Assembly: GCA_002292945.1 (NCBI GenBank)
Contig: DBCG01000114.1
Span: 1 to 7,589, forward strand
Origin: Proteobacteria bacterium UBA964
GTDB lineage: Bacteria; Pseudomonadota; Gammaproteobacteria; Steroidobacterales; Steroidobacteraceae
Length of the DNA stretch: 7,589 nucleotides
Direction: 5' to 3'
Part shown: positions 1-7,130 of the stretch, piece after piece
Numbering within the stretch: the first letter of the stretch is position 1
How the letters are laid out: every line of letters begins with the position of its first letter
Made by a program: the position numbers and the translations under genes
Notes under the pieces: generated by a model
The model's database searches: none
What the model was told of the DNA's origin: nothing
What the model saw: only the letters and a program-made list of their open reading frames with translations

Positions 1-13
1 GACCGGACGGAAA

Positions 14-22
14 TGCTAAACT
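14..22 (+). promoter_or_regulatory. Possible extended -10 element upstream of mlaA
   Basis: The sequence TGCTAAACT has a TGn extension followed by a hexamer matching TATAAT at four of six positions. It would start transcription near base 29 and leave a leader of about 32 bases before the ATG at 61, consistent with choosing 61 as the start. Any -35 element would lie outside the window. This is a weak pattern match only. Confidence 0.25.
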
Positions 23-60
23 GGGGTGACACGCTGAACTTGAGCCCCGCCGAGCCGAAG

Positions 61-858
61 ATGTCACCCTCGCCCTCTCACCACGCCCCCTTGCTGATCC
101 TGTTCGCGGCGCTCGCCTTGGGCGGCTGCGCCACCGTGCCGACGCAGGCGACGCCTGACCCGCGCGACCCGCTCGAGCGTTTGAACCGCAGCACCTACGC
201 CTTCAACGACGGGCTCGACCGCGCGATCGTCAAGCCGCTCGCCCGCGGCTACCGCAAAGTCACCCCCCAGTTCGTGCAGACCGGCGTCAGCAATTTCTTC
301 AGCAACGCCGAGTATCCGGTGACCCTGGCCAACAACCTGCTGCAGGGCAAATTCACCGCGGCCGCCTCCGACACCGCGCGCTTCGTGCTCAACACCACCT
401 TCGGGCTCGGTGGTCTGCTCGACCCGGCGACCGCCTCGGGCCTCGACCGCAACGACGAGGACTTCGGGCAGACCCTGGGGCGATGGGGTGTCCCGCCGGG
501 GCCGTACATCGTGGTGCCGTTCGTCGGGCCGTATACCCTGCGCGATGGGATCGGCAGTTTCGCCGACGATTTCACCGAGCCCCGCGCCTACCTCGAGGAC
601 GACAGCACCCGCTGGACGCTCTGGGCCGCCGACAAGTTCGATCGCCGGGTCCGCCTGCTCGACGCCGATGCGCTGCTCGAGCGCACGGGCGACCCCTACG
701 CGTTCGTGCGATCGGCGTATCTTCAGCGGCGGGAATATTTGGTTCGGGACGGCGATGTGCCGCTCGAGGACGACACCTTACTGGAGGATCTCGAGGATCC
801 GGAAGATCCGGAAGATCCGACGGACGACGCCGGTTCGTCGGAGATCAGCCCTCGCTGA
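61..858 (+). CDS. mlaA: MlaA (VacJ) outer-membrane lipoprotein
   Basis: This is the outer-membrane component of the Mla phospholipid pathway; in the family it removes mislocalised phospholipid from the outer leaflet and passes it to MlaC. From ATG 61 the protein has 265 residues. A hydrophobic stretch (about 11-20) ends in a lipobox LGGC with Cys23 as the predicted lipidated residue. Family motifs follow: DPLERLNRSTYAFND (36-50), NAEYPVTLANNLLQGK (82-97), RFVLNTTFGLGGLLDPA (107-123) and DEDFGQTLGRWGVPPGPY (132-149). The tail after about 235 is strongly acidic and partly made of EDP repeats. The frame is open upstream to an ATG at 13, but starting there would put 16 mostly polar residues ahead of the signal peptide, so 61 is preferred. 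The n-region lacks Lys and Arg, which is unusual. The gene converges on mlaB and overlaps its end. Family assignment is very secure; the start is less so. Confidence 0.95.
   Translation: MSPSPSHHAPLLILFAALALGGCATVPTQATPDPRDPLERLNRSTYAFNDGLDRAIVKPLARGYRKVTPQFVQTGVSNFFSNAEYPVTLANNLLQGKFTAAASDTARFVLNTTFGLGGLLDPATASGLDRNDEDFGQTLGRWGVPPGPYIVVPFVGPYTLRDGIGSFADDFTEPRAYLEDDSTRWTLWAADKFDRRVRLLDADALLERTGDPYAFVRSAYLQRREYLVRDGDVPLEDDTLLEDLEDPEDPEDPTDDAGSSEISPR
784..819 (+). repeat. Four tandem 9-base units encoding an acidic EDL/EDP tail
   Basis: Four consecutive in-frame units read GAGGATCTC, GAGGATCCG, GAAGATCCG and GAAGATCCG, giving EDL-EDP-EDP-EDP near the C-terminus of MlaA. The last two units are identical, which suggests recent slippage duplication. 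The unit length is a multiple of three, so gain or loss of copies would keep the frame. Confidence 0.85.
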
Positions 859-1153
859 GCAGCAGCGTCTCGACCTCGCTCATCTCGGCGAGGCGCATCA
901 AGCGGTCGGGAAAGCCGCTGAACCTCAGCGCCACGCCGCGCTGTGCCGCGATGGCACACCACTCGATCAACACGGCCAAGCCTGCGCTGTCGGAATCGCC
1001 GAGGGCGCTGCAGTCGATCGCCAACGGACCCGCGGGCGCCGCCGCGATGGCGCCGAGCCCTGCGGCATAGGCCTGCGGGGCGGTCGCGAAGGTCAGATCG
1101 CCCTGCAGCGAGAGCCGTGACCCCTCGCCGTGGCGCAAGGAGAAATCGCTCAC
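845..1153 (-). CDS. mlaB: MlaB, STAS-domain subunit of the Mla ABC transporter
   Basis: MlaB is a small cytoplasmic STAS-domain protein that binds MlaF and is needed for assembly and activity of the MlaFEDB complex. From the GTG at 1153 it has 102 residues, about the family's usual size. The pattern fits a STAS fold: beta strands around RLSLQGDL (13-20) and PLAIDCSAL (43-51), then the loop DSAGLAVLIEW (55-65), where Asp55-Ser56 sits at the conserved D-T/S-A-G position before a helix, and a final strand VALRFSG (74-80). The same frame stays open far upstream through mlaC and mlaD, but only this last part looks like protein. The GTG overlaps the mlaC stop in the four bases GTGA, so translation is probably coupled. 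Low primary-sequence conservation is normal for MlaB; position after mlaC makes the call firm. It is the last gene of the cluster and overlaps mlaA by 14 bases. Confidence 0.88.
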   Translation of the reverse strand: MSDFSLRHGEGSRLSLQGDLTFATAPQAYAAGLGAIAAAPAGPLAIDCSALGDSDSAGLAVLIEWCAIAAQRGVALRFSGFPDRLMRLAEMSEVETLLLSEG

Positions 1154-1842
1154 CCCCGCGACCCGGTGCTGGCGCCGCGACGGTTCTGCGCCTCGAGACG
1201 CTGGATGACGGCCTCGAGCCCCTTCTGGTCGATCTCGGAGCCGAAGTCCTCGCGGAAGCTCTTCACATAGCTGATGCCCTCGATGACGACATCCCAGGCC
1301 TTCCAGCCCGCATCGACTTTGCGCATCGAGTAGTTGACGGGGATCTTGCTGCCGTTGCTGCGCTTGACCTCGGTGCGCACCACGGCCGAGGTGGCATCGG
1401 GTGCCACGGTGGAGGGCAATACTCGGATGCGATCGCCGGTGAACTCGACCAAGGCATCGCCGTAGTTGGACATCAGCGACCCGTAGAAACCGTCGATGAA
1501 ACGTTGGCGTTGCTCTGGGGTCGCGGTGCGCCAGTGCTTGCCGAGCACGAGACGGGCGGCGTGATCGACATCGAAATACGGCAACAAGAAACGCTCGACC
1601 AGGGCCTCGAGCTTGCGCGGGTCTTTGCGGAACTCGGCACGGCGCGCGTCGAGCTCGCCGAGCATGGCGTTGGCTGCGCTCTCGATGAGCTGGGTCGGGC
1701 CGCTGGTGTCGACCACCGCGGCAGCGGGCGCGCGGGACGCGGCCTGCGCCTGCAGGGGCGCCGGCTGCAGCGCAAGCGATGCCGCACCGAGGATGGCGGC
1801 GGCGAGGACGGTGCGGCGGAGGCGCGAGAGGACAGGACTCAT
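1150..1842 (-). CDS. mlaC: MlaC periplasmic phospholipid-binding protein
   Basis: MlaC is the soluble periplasmic carrier that moves phospholipid between MlaA at the outer membrane and MlaD of the inner-membrane complex. The 230-residue product starts with an Arg-containing n-region (SRLRR, 6-10) and an Ala/Leu-rich hydrophobic core, with likely signal peptidase I cleavage after AQA or nearby (about 32-36). Recognisable MlaC/Ttg2D features are LLPYFDVDHAARLVLGKHW (86-104), TPEQRQRF (108-115) and the C-terminal WKAWDVVIEGISYVKSFRED (180-199). The start region reads GTGATG: the GTG at 1845 overlaps the mlaD stop by four bases and the ATG at 1842 by one. A GAGGA sequence lies 6 bases before the GTG and 9 before the ATG, so either could be used; ATG is chosen. 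The difference is a single residue. Confidence 0.95.
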   Translation of the reverse strand: MSPVLSRLRRTVLAAAILGAASLALQPAPLQAQAASRAPAAAVVDTSGPTQLIESAANAMLGELDARRAEFRKDPRKLEALVERFLLPYFDVDHAARLVLGKHWRTATPEQRQRFIDGFYGSLMSNYGDALVEFTGDRIRVLPSTVAPDATSAVVRTEVKRSNGSKIPVNYSMRKVDAGWKAWDVVIEGISYVKSFREDFGSEIDQKGLEAVIQRLEAQNRRGASTGSRG

Positions 1843-2351
1843 CACGGATTTTCCTCGGTGGAAGTTTCGGGGGTGGTCGTCGTGCCGCCCTTGTCGGCGA
1901 AGTTGGCGAAGAATTTGTTGACGAGGGACTCGAGCACGATCGCCGATTGCGTGAACTCGATACGACCGCCGTCGGCCAGGAAAGTTTCCGAACCGCCGGC
2001 GCCGAGCCCGACATACTTCCCGCCGAGCAAGCCCGCGGTCTGGATGCTCGCATCGCTGTCGTCGGGGATGCGGTTGTACTGCGACTCGATCCGCAGCGTG
2101 ACCTCTGCGCGATAGTCCGCCGCATCGAAGGCGATCGCTTCGACCCGACCGACGCGGACGCCCGACATGCTGACCGGCGAGCCTGGCTTGAGGTCGCCGA
2201 CATTGTCGAACTTGGCGAGGACTTTGTAGCCGTCGGCCTTGCCGAAGGTCATGCCGCTGCCCGGTAACTGCGTGGTGAGGAAGATCAGCGCAGCGAAGCC
2301 GAGCAGCACGAACAGACCCGTGCCGATCTCGAGCGAGCGATTGGATTTCAT
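1842..2351 (-). CDS. mlaD: MlaD, inner-membrane anchored MCE-domain lipid-binding subunit
   Basis: MlaD forms a hexameric MCE ring on the periplasmic face of the MlaFEDB transporter and exchanges lipid with MlaC. The 169-residue product has a short cytoplasmic N-terminus (MKSNRSLEIG), one membrane helix at about 11-28, and an MCE domain at about 40-118. Typical MCE motifs are VGDLKPGSPVSMSGVRVGRV (51-70) and GLLGGKYVGL (107-116). A hydrophobic helix at about 137-151 (AIVLESLVNKFFANF) is of the type that lines the central pore in MlaD hexamers. The tail is low-complexity, rich in Thr and Glu. The gene begins 33 bases after mlaE with only a modest GGTGA ribosome-binding sequence, the one loose junction in the mla run, and its stop overlaps the mlaC start. 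The single MCE domain and length near 180 match MlaD rather than PqiB or YebT. Confidence 0.96.
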   Translation of the reverse strand: MKSNRSLEIGTGLFVLLGFAALIFLTTQLPGSGMTFGKADGYKVLAKFDNVGDLKPGSPVSMSGVRVGRVEAIAFDAADYRAEVTLRIESQYNRIPDDSDASIQTAGLLGGKYVGLGAGGSETFLADGGRIEFTQSAIVLESLVNKFFANFADKGGTTTTPETSTEENP

Positions 2352-2384
2352 GGAGTCACCATCGTAAGTGTTACCGGCGTGGGT

Positions 2385-3131
2385 TTACCGGCCGAGGAAA
2401 GCGGCCGTGAGGATGTAGTCGATGAGGAGCGTGAGCACCGAGGAGATCACCACCGTGCGCGTGGTGGCGAGGCCGACGCCCGCAGCGGTCGGGGTGGCGT
2501 GATAGCCCTCATAGACCGCGACGAGGCTGCAGGCGAAGCCGAAGCAGACGCTCTTGACGATGCCCTCGTTGACATCACCGAGCTCGACGGCGCCTTGCAT
2601 CTGCGACCAGAACGCACCGGTGTCGACGCCCATCAGCTGCACGCCGATGAGTTGCGCGCCGAAGATGCCGATGACGTTGAACACCGCCACCAGCAGCGGC
2701 ATCGCGACGATGCCCCCTAAGAAACGCGGCGCGATGACCTTGCGCAAGGGGTCGACGGCCATCATCTCCATGGCGGTGAGCTGGTCGGTGGCGCGCATCA
2801 GACCGATCTCGGAGGCGAGCGCCGTTCCGGCGCGACCGGCGAAGAGCAGCGCCGTCACCACCGGGCCGAGTTCTTTCAGCAAGCCGAGCGCCGCGGCGAC
2901 GCCGAGCGCGTCCTCTGAACCGAAACGCTGCAGCAGATCGAAGCCCTGCAGACCGAGCACCATGCCGACGAAGAGCCCGCAGAGCATGATGATCACGAGC
3001 GAGCGGGCGCCGCAGTTGTAGATCTGGTGGATCACCGCGCGCGGTTCCGTGAACACGACGCCCGTCTGGCGCAGCAATCGCAGGAGGAAGATCGCGACCC
3101 GACCGATGTTGCGCAGCGCTGACTCGATCAT
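2385..3131 (-). CDS. mlaE: MlaE, permease subunit of the Mla ABC transporter
   Basis: MlaE is the integral membrane permease of the MlaFEDB phospholipid transporter, working as a dimer between MlaF in the cytoplasm and the MlaD ring in the periplasm. The 248-residue protein has hydrophobic segments near 45-63, 76-98, 138-165, 192-208 and 226-245. The family signature is present: LKELGPVVTALLFAGRAG (85-102) followed by ALASEIGLMRATDQLTAMEM (104-123), the cytoplasmic coupling region facing MlaF. The N-terminal amphipathic segment (1-24) corresponds to the interfacial helix of MlaE. The start ATG overlaps the mlaF stop in ATGA, and an AGGGG sequence lies upstream within mlaF. No truncation or odd insertion is seen. 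Confidence 0.96.
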   Translation of the reverse strand: MIESALRNIGRVAIFLLRLLRQTGVVFTEPRAVIHQIYNCGARSLVIIMLCGLFVGMVLGLQGFDLLQRFGSEDALGVAAALGLLKELGPVVTALLFAGRAGTALASEIGLMRATDQLTAMEMMAVDPLRKVIAPRFLGGIVAMPLLVAVFNVIGIFGAQLIGVQLMGVDTGAFWSQMQGAVELGDVNEGIVKSVCFGFACSLVAVYEGYHATPTAAGVGLATTRTVVISSVLTLLIDYILTAAFLGR

Positions 3132-3970
3132 GGTCGCCGCCCCTGACCCTTGCCGAGCAGTGCCGCGTGGTAGTCCCCGGCCGGATAGTGGAACGGCACG
3201 GGCCCGTCGGCCTCGCCGCTCATGAACTGACGCACCTCGGCGATTGGGCTCGCCGCAAGTTCGGCGGGCGTGCCCTCGGCGACGACCTTGCCGCCGGAGA
3301 GCAGATAGCTGTGGTGCGAGATCGTCGCGAGCTCGCGCACATCGTGCGAGACGACGATGCTGGTGATGCCGAGCGCATCGTTGAGTTCTCGGATCAGCCG
3401 CACGATCACGCCCATCGAGACCGGGTCGAGACCGACGAAGGGTTCGTCGTAGATCAGCAGTTCCGGGTCCATGACGATCGCGCGGGCCAAGGCCACCCGG
3501 CGCGCCATGCCGCCCGACAGCTGCGTGGGCATCAGGTCGGCGGCACCGCGCAAGCCCACGGCATGCAGCTTGGTCAACACCAACTGCCGAAGCACCGGCT
3601 CAGGCAGGCGCGCATGCTCGCGGACCGGGAACGCCACGTTCTCGAAGACCGAGAGGTCGGTGAGCAGCGCGCCGTTCTGGAACAGCATGCCCATCCGGCG
3701 GCGCAGACCGTAGAGCCCCCGGGTGTCGAGGCCGGCGACCTCTTGCCCGAAGACCGCCACGCTGCCTTGGTCGGGGGCCACCTGCCCGGTGATGAGCCGC
3801 AGCAAGGTCGTCTTGCCGGTGCCGCTCGGCCCCATCACCGCGGTGATGCGGCCCCGGCGCGCCTCGAGGTCGACCCCCGCGAAGATCTCGCGTGCGTCGA
3901 CCCGGTAGTGCAGTCCACGGACCTGCACCACGGCATCGCGACTTCGATCGGGGGTGTCCTCGTCGGGCAT
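3128..3970 (-). CDS. mlaF: MlaF, ATPase subunit of the Mla ABC transporter
   Basis: MlaF is the cytoplasmic nucleotide-binding subunit that powers phospholipid movement by MlaFEDB. In the 280-residue protein all ABC motifs are intact: Walker A GPSGTGKTT (47-55, Lys53), Q-loop Gln98, signature LSGGMARR (151-158), Walker B LLIYDEP (171-177, catalytic Glu176) and switch His209. The signature with MARR and the C-terminal GPVPFHYPAGDY (256-267) are typical of MlaF; in the E. coli protein the C-terminal extension contacts the partner MlaF and MlaB. The ATG is only two bases after the aldolase stop. The nearest purine-rich sequence, GAGG, abuts the start codon, too close for good initiation, so translation may rely on ribosomes finishing fba. 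Later GTG codons at residues 14-15 are possible starts, but the N-terminal extension is not harmful and ATG is kept. Confidence 0.96.
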   Translation of the reverse strand: MPDEDTPDRSRDAVVQVRGLHYRVDAREIFAGVDLEARRGRITAVMGPSGTGKTTLLRLITGQVAPDQGSVAVFGQEVAGLDTRGLYGLRRRMGMLFQNGALLTDLSVFENVAFPVREHARLPEPVLRQLVLTKLHAVGLRGAADLMPTQLSGGMARRVALARAIVMDPELLIYDEPFVGLDPVSMGVIVRLIRELNDALGITSIVVSHDVRELATISHHSYLLSGGKVVAEGTPAELAASPIAEVRQFMSGEADGPVPFHYPAGDYHAALLGKGQGRRP

Positions 3971-3972
3971 CC

Positions 3973-4992
3973 TCAGGCGGCCCCGGATTCCATGTCGGCG
4001 GTGTAGCCGCCCTTGGCGGCGAGACCGTTCAGGCGCGCCCGGCGCATGAACTCGCGCTGACCCGCCTCGAAGTTCGCGGGCTTACCGCCCCAGGCCTTCA
4101 GTGCGGAGTCCTGCAAGGCGCGGCCGTAGCTGAAGGTCAGCGCCCAAGGCAAAGGCTGGCGGTTCATGAGCGACAGGTGCAGCGTCGCCTCGGTGGTGCT
4201 CTGGCCCCCGCTCAGGAAGGCGATGCCGGGCACCGCCGGGGACACCCAGCGCCGCAGACAACGCACCGTCGCCTCGGCGACCTGCTCGGGCGTCGCGCGG
4301 GCGGCGTTCTTCTTGCCGGAGATGACCATGTTGGGCTTGAGCACGATGCCCTCGAGGTGCACACGATGCGCGGCGAGCGCACGGAAGGTCTCGCAGAGCA
4401 CCTCGTCGGTGACCGCCTCGCAGGTCTCGAGGGAATGCGCGCCGTCCATGAGCACTTCGGGCTCGACGATCGGCACGATGCCCTGCTCTTGGCAGAGCGC
4501 GGCATATCGCGCCAAGGCATGCGCGTTGGCCTCGATGCAGAAGCGGGTGGGATAGCCCGCGCCGATGTCGATGACCGCGCGCCACTTGGCGAAACGGGCG
4601 CCGAGACCGTGGTATTCCTTGAGCCGCTCGCGCAGGCCGTCGAGACCCTCGGTGACGGTCTCGTTCGGGAAATTGGCGAGGGGCTTCGCGCCCTGGTCGA
4701 CCTTGATGCCGGGGAAGATGCCGAGCGATGCGAGGTGCTGCGGGAACGGCACGCCGGCGCGGGTCTTCTGGCGCAGCGTCTCGTCGTACATGATCACGCC
4801 GCTGATGGCCTCGTTGATGCCGGGGGCCGCGAGCAGCATCTCGCGGTAGAGCTGGCGGTTCGTTTCGGTCGATTCGAACGCGATGGCATCGAAACGCTTC
4901 TTGATGGTGCCGGTGCTTTCGTCGGCAGCGAGGATCCCCTTGCCGGGGGCGACCATACCGCGCGCGATGCGCTCAAGTTCCGAGTGGTTCAT
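3973..4992 (-). CDS. Class I fructose-bisphosphate aldolase
   Basis: It cleaves fructose 1,6-bisphosphate to dihydroxyacetone phosphate and glyceraldehyde 3-phosphate (and the reverse) through a Schiff base, without metal, in the cytoplasm. The 339-residue protein is of the long type related to animal aldolases, not the DhnA type. Visible active-site matches to rabbit muscle aldolase: Asp24 in GILAADESTGTI, Lys97 in IKVDQG, Lys136 and Arg138 in FAKWR, Glu177 and Glu179 in VEPEV, Schiff-base Lys219 in LKPNMV, and Ser261 in FLSGGQS. The protein ends MESGAA, without the C-terminal Tyr that tunes activity in animal enzymes. ATG 4992 is preceded by AGGAG at a 10-base distance. The stop lies two bases before mlaF, so it probably shares its transcript with the mla genes. 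Family symbols vary (fba, fbaB, fda), so none is assigned. Confidence 0.95.
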   Translation of the reverse strand: MNHSELERIARGMVAPGKGILAADESTGTIKKRFDAIAFESTETNRQLYREMLLAAPGINEAISGVIMYDETLRQKTRAGVPFPQHLASLGIFPGIKVDQGAKPLANFPNETVTEGLDGLRERLKEYHGLGARFAKWRAVIDIGAGYPTRFCIEANAHALARYAALCQEQGIVPIVEPEVLMDGAHSLETCEAVTDEVLCETFRALAAHRVHLEGIVLKPNMVISGKKNAARATPEQVAEATVRCLRRWVSPAVPGIAFLSGGQSTTEATLHLSLMNRQPLPWALTFSYGRALQDSALKAWGGKPANFEAGQREFMRRARLNGLAAKGGYTADMESGAA

Positions 4993-5002
4993 CTGCCATC
5001 TG

Positions 5003-5007
5003 CTCCT
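5003..5007 (-). promoter_or_regulatory. Ribosome-binding site of the aldolase gene
   Basis: Read on the minus strand this is AGGAG, ending 10 bases before the ATG at 4992. Another ATG lies in between (4999) but is out of frame with the aldolase, so the site supports 4992 as the start. It is the clearest ribosome-binding sequence in the leftward cluster. Confidence 0.6.
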
Positions 5008-5047
5008 GTAAGGGGGGTCCGGAGAGTCGTGACCCTGTCAGCCCAAT

Positions 5048-5056
5048 ATTTTAGCA
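5048..5056 (-). promoter_or_regulatory. Candidate extended -10 promoter of the aldolase-mla operon
   Basis: On the minus strand the bases read TGCTAAAAT: a TGn extension plus a hexamer with five of six matches to TATAAT. Transcription would start near 5041 and leave a leader of about 49 bases that includes the AGGAG site. No convincing -35 hexamer sits 16-18 bases further upstream, where the sequence is GC-rich; extended -10 promoters often lack one. With only small gaps down to mlaB, this may drive fba and all five mla genes. Confidence 0.4.
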
Positions 5057-5128
5057 AATGCGCCCTCCCCCCCGGCGCCCACAACGCCCGGAAATCGACC
5101 GCCACGGGATGCATCAGGCCACAATCTG

Positions 5129-5141
5129 TACTAAAATGGTC
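5129..5141. promoter_or_regulatory. IscR-like imperfect dyad upstream of the SUF regulator (putative operator)
   Basis: TACTAAAATGGTC matches 11 of 13 positions of the core of the E. coli IscR type 1 site (GACT, five mostly A/T bases, AGTC); the outer parts of the consensus match poorly. It lies 27 bases before the GTG of an Rrf2-family Fe-S regulator, where autoregulation would be expected. It overlaps the candidate -10 elements TAAAAT (5132-5137) and TATATC (5143-5148), so binding would block RNA polymerase. No good -35 is visible. Position and similarity are seen; function is inferred. Confidence 0.45.
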
Positions 5142-5155
5142 CTATATCGTTCGCC

Positions 5156-5159
5156 GAGG
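5156..5159 (+). promoter_or_regulatory. Ribosome-binding site deciding the GTG start of the SUF regulator
   Basis: GAGG lies 9 bases before the GTG at 5169. The frame is open upstream to an ATG at 5058, but that region carries the putative operator and promoter and would encode an unrelated Pro/Arg-rich stretch, so this short site supports the GTG. Confidence 0.5.
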
Positions 5160-5168
5160 CCGACCGCC

Positions 5169-5653
5169 GTGATCCGGATCAGCAAGATGACCGACTACGC
5201 CACGGTGCTACTGGCCGAATTGGCGCGGGCACCCTCCGGGTCGCTGCTCAGCACCGCCGACCTCGCGCAGCGCACCCGGATCGCGGCACCGACCGTCAGC
5301 AAGGTCCTGAAGTCGCTGCAACGCGCCGGCCTCGTCCGTTCGGTGCGTGGCTTGCGCGGCGGCTACGCCCTCGCCCGACCGGCCATCGGGATCTCCGCAG
5401 CGGCCATCCTCGATGCACTCGAAGGCCCGGTGGCCGTCACAGACTGCTCGGTCGGTCGCGGCCATTGCGAGATCGAGACCACCTGCGGCGTCGGACGCGC
5501 GTGGCAGCGGGTGAATCTCGCGCTGCGCCGCTCGCTGTACGAGGTCTCGCTCTTGCAATTGGCAGGACTCGATGAGACCGAACTGCGGCTCAACGCCCTC
5601 GAGCGCGAACTGCGCCCCGCCGTCGGTGGCCGCGCCGCCGCCGCACTCACCCG

Positions 5654-5657
<4 letters not shown>
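5169..5657 (+). CDS. Rrf2-family SUF system Fe-S cluster regulator
   Basis: This is a DNA-binding regulator of the Rrf2/IscR family, probably controlling the SUF operon it heads. From GTG 5169 it has 162 residues and begins IRISKMTDYATVLLAELA, closely resembling the gammaproteobacterial SUF regulator family, whose members start with an L/IRISK-TDYA motif. The winged helix-turn-helix spans about 27-68 (STADLAQRTRIAAPTVSKVL, then the RGLRGGYAL wing at 60-68). Three cysteines, Cys93, Cys100 and Cys106, have nearly the spacing of the IscR cluster ligands (92, 98, 104 in E. coli), so an Fe-S cluster is likely. The longer reading from ATG 5058 adds 37 unlike residues and is rejected. The stop overlaps the sufB ATG in ATGA. 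Symbols such as sufR or iscR are used inconsistently for this family, so none is given. Confidence 0.92.
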
Positions 5658-7114
<1,457 letters not shown>

Positions 7115-7130
7115 AAGAGAGACCTGACCC

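Noticed and set aside
410..1120. Plus-strand frame overlapping mlaA and continuing beyond it
   Set aside because: It overlaps mlaA in another frame and then runs antisense to mlaB. It is Arg/Ser/Thr-rich with no motif, so it is taken as a shadow.
943..2115. A 390-codon plus-strand frame across mlaB, mlaC and mlaD
   Set aside because: It is antisense to three recognised genes, has no domain signature, and its composition is that of a complementary-strand shadow.
1154..2203. Upstream extension of the mlaB frame through mlaC and mlaD, giving a 452-codon reading
   Set aside because: Only the last 102 codons look like a STAS protein. The rest is Arg/Ser/Pro-rich and overlaps mlaC and mlaD on the same strand in another frame, so it is a shadow.
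5015..5035. Inverted repeat GGGTC / GACCC in the aldolase leader
   Set aside because: The stem is only 5 base pairs with an 11-base loop and there is no T run. In GC-rich DNA this is expected by chance and does not support a terminator or riboswitch.
5058..5168. Extended N-terminus of the Rrf2 regulator from ATG 5058
   Set aside because: The 37 added residues are unlike family members, which begin with the L/IRISK-TDYA motif, and the stretch contains the candidate operator and promoter. GTG 5169 has a ribosome-binding site.
3892..5172. A 426-codon plus-strand frame opposite the aldolase gene
   Set aside because: The minus strand encodes an aldolase with every active-site residue in place. 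The plus frame has no motif and a shadow-like composition.
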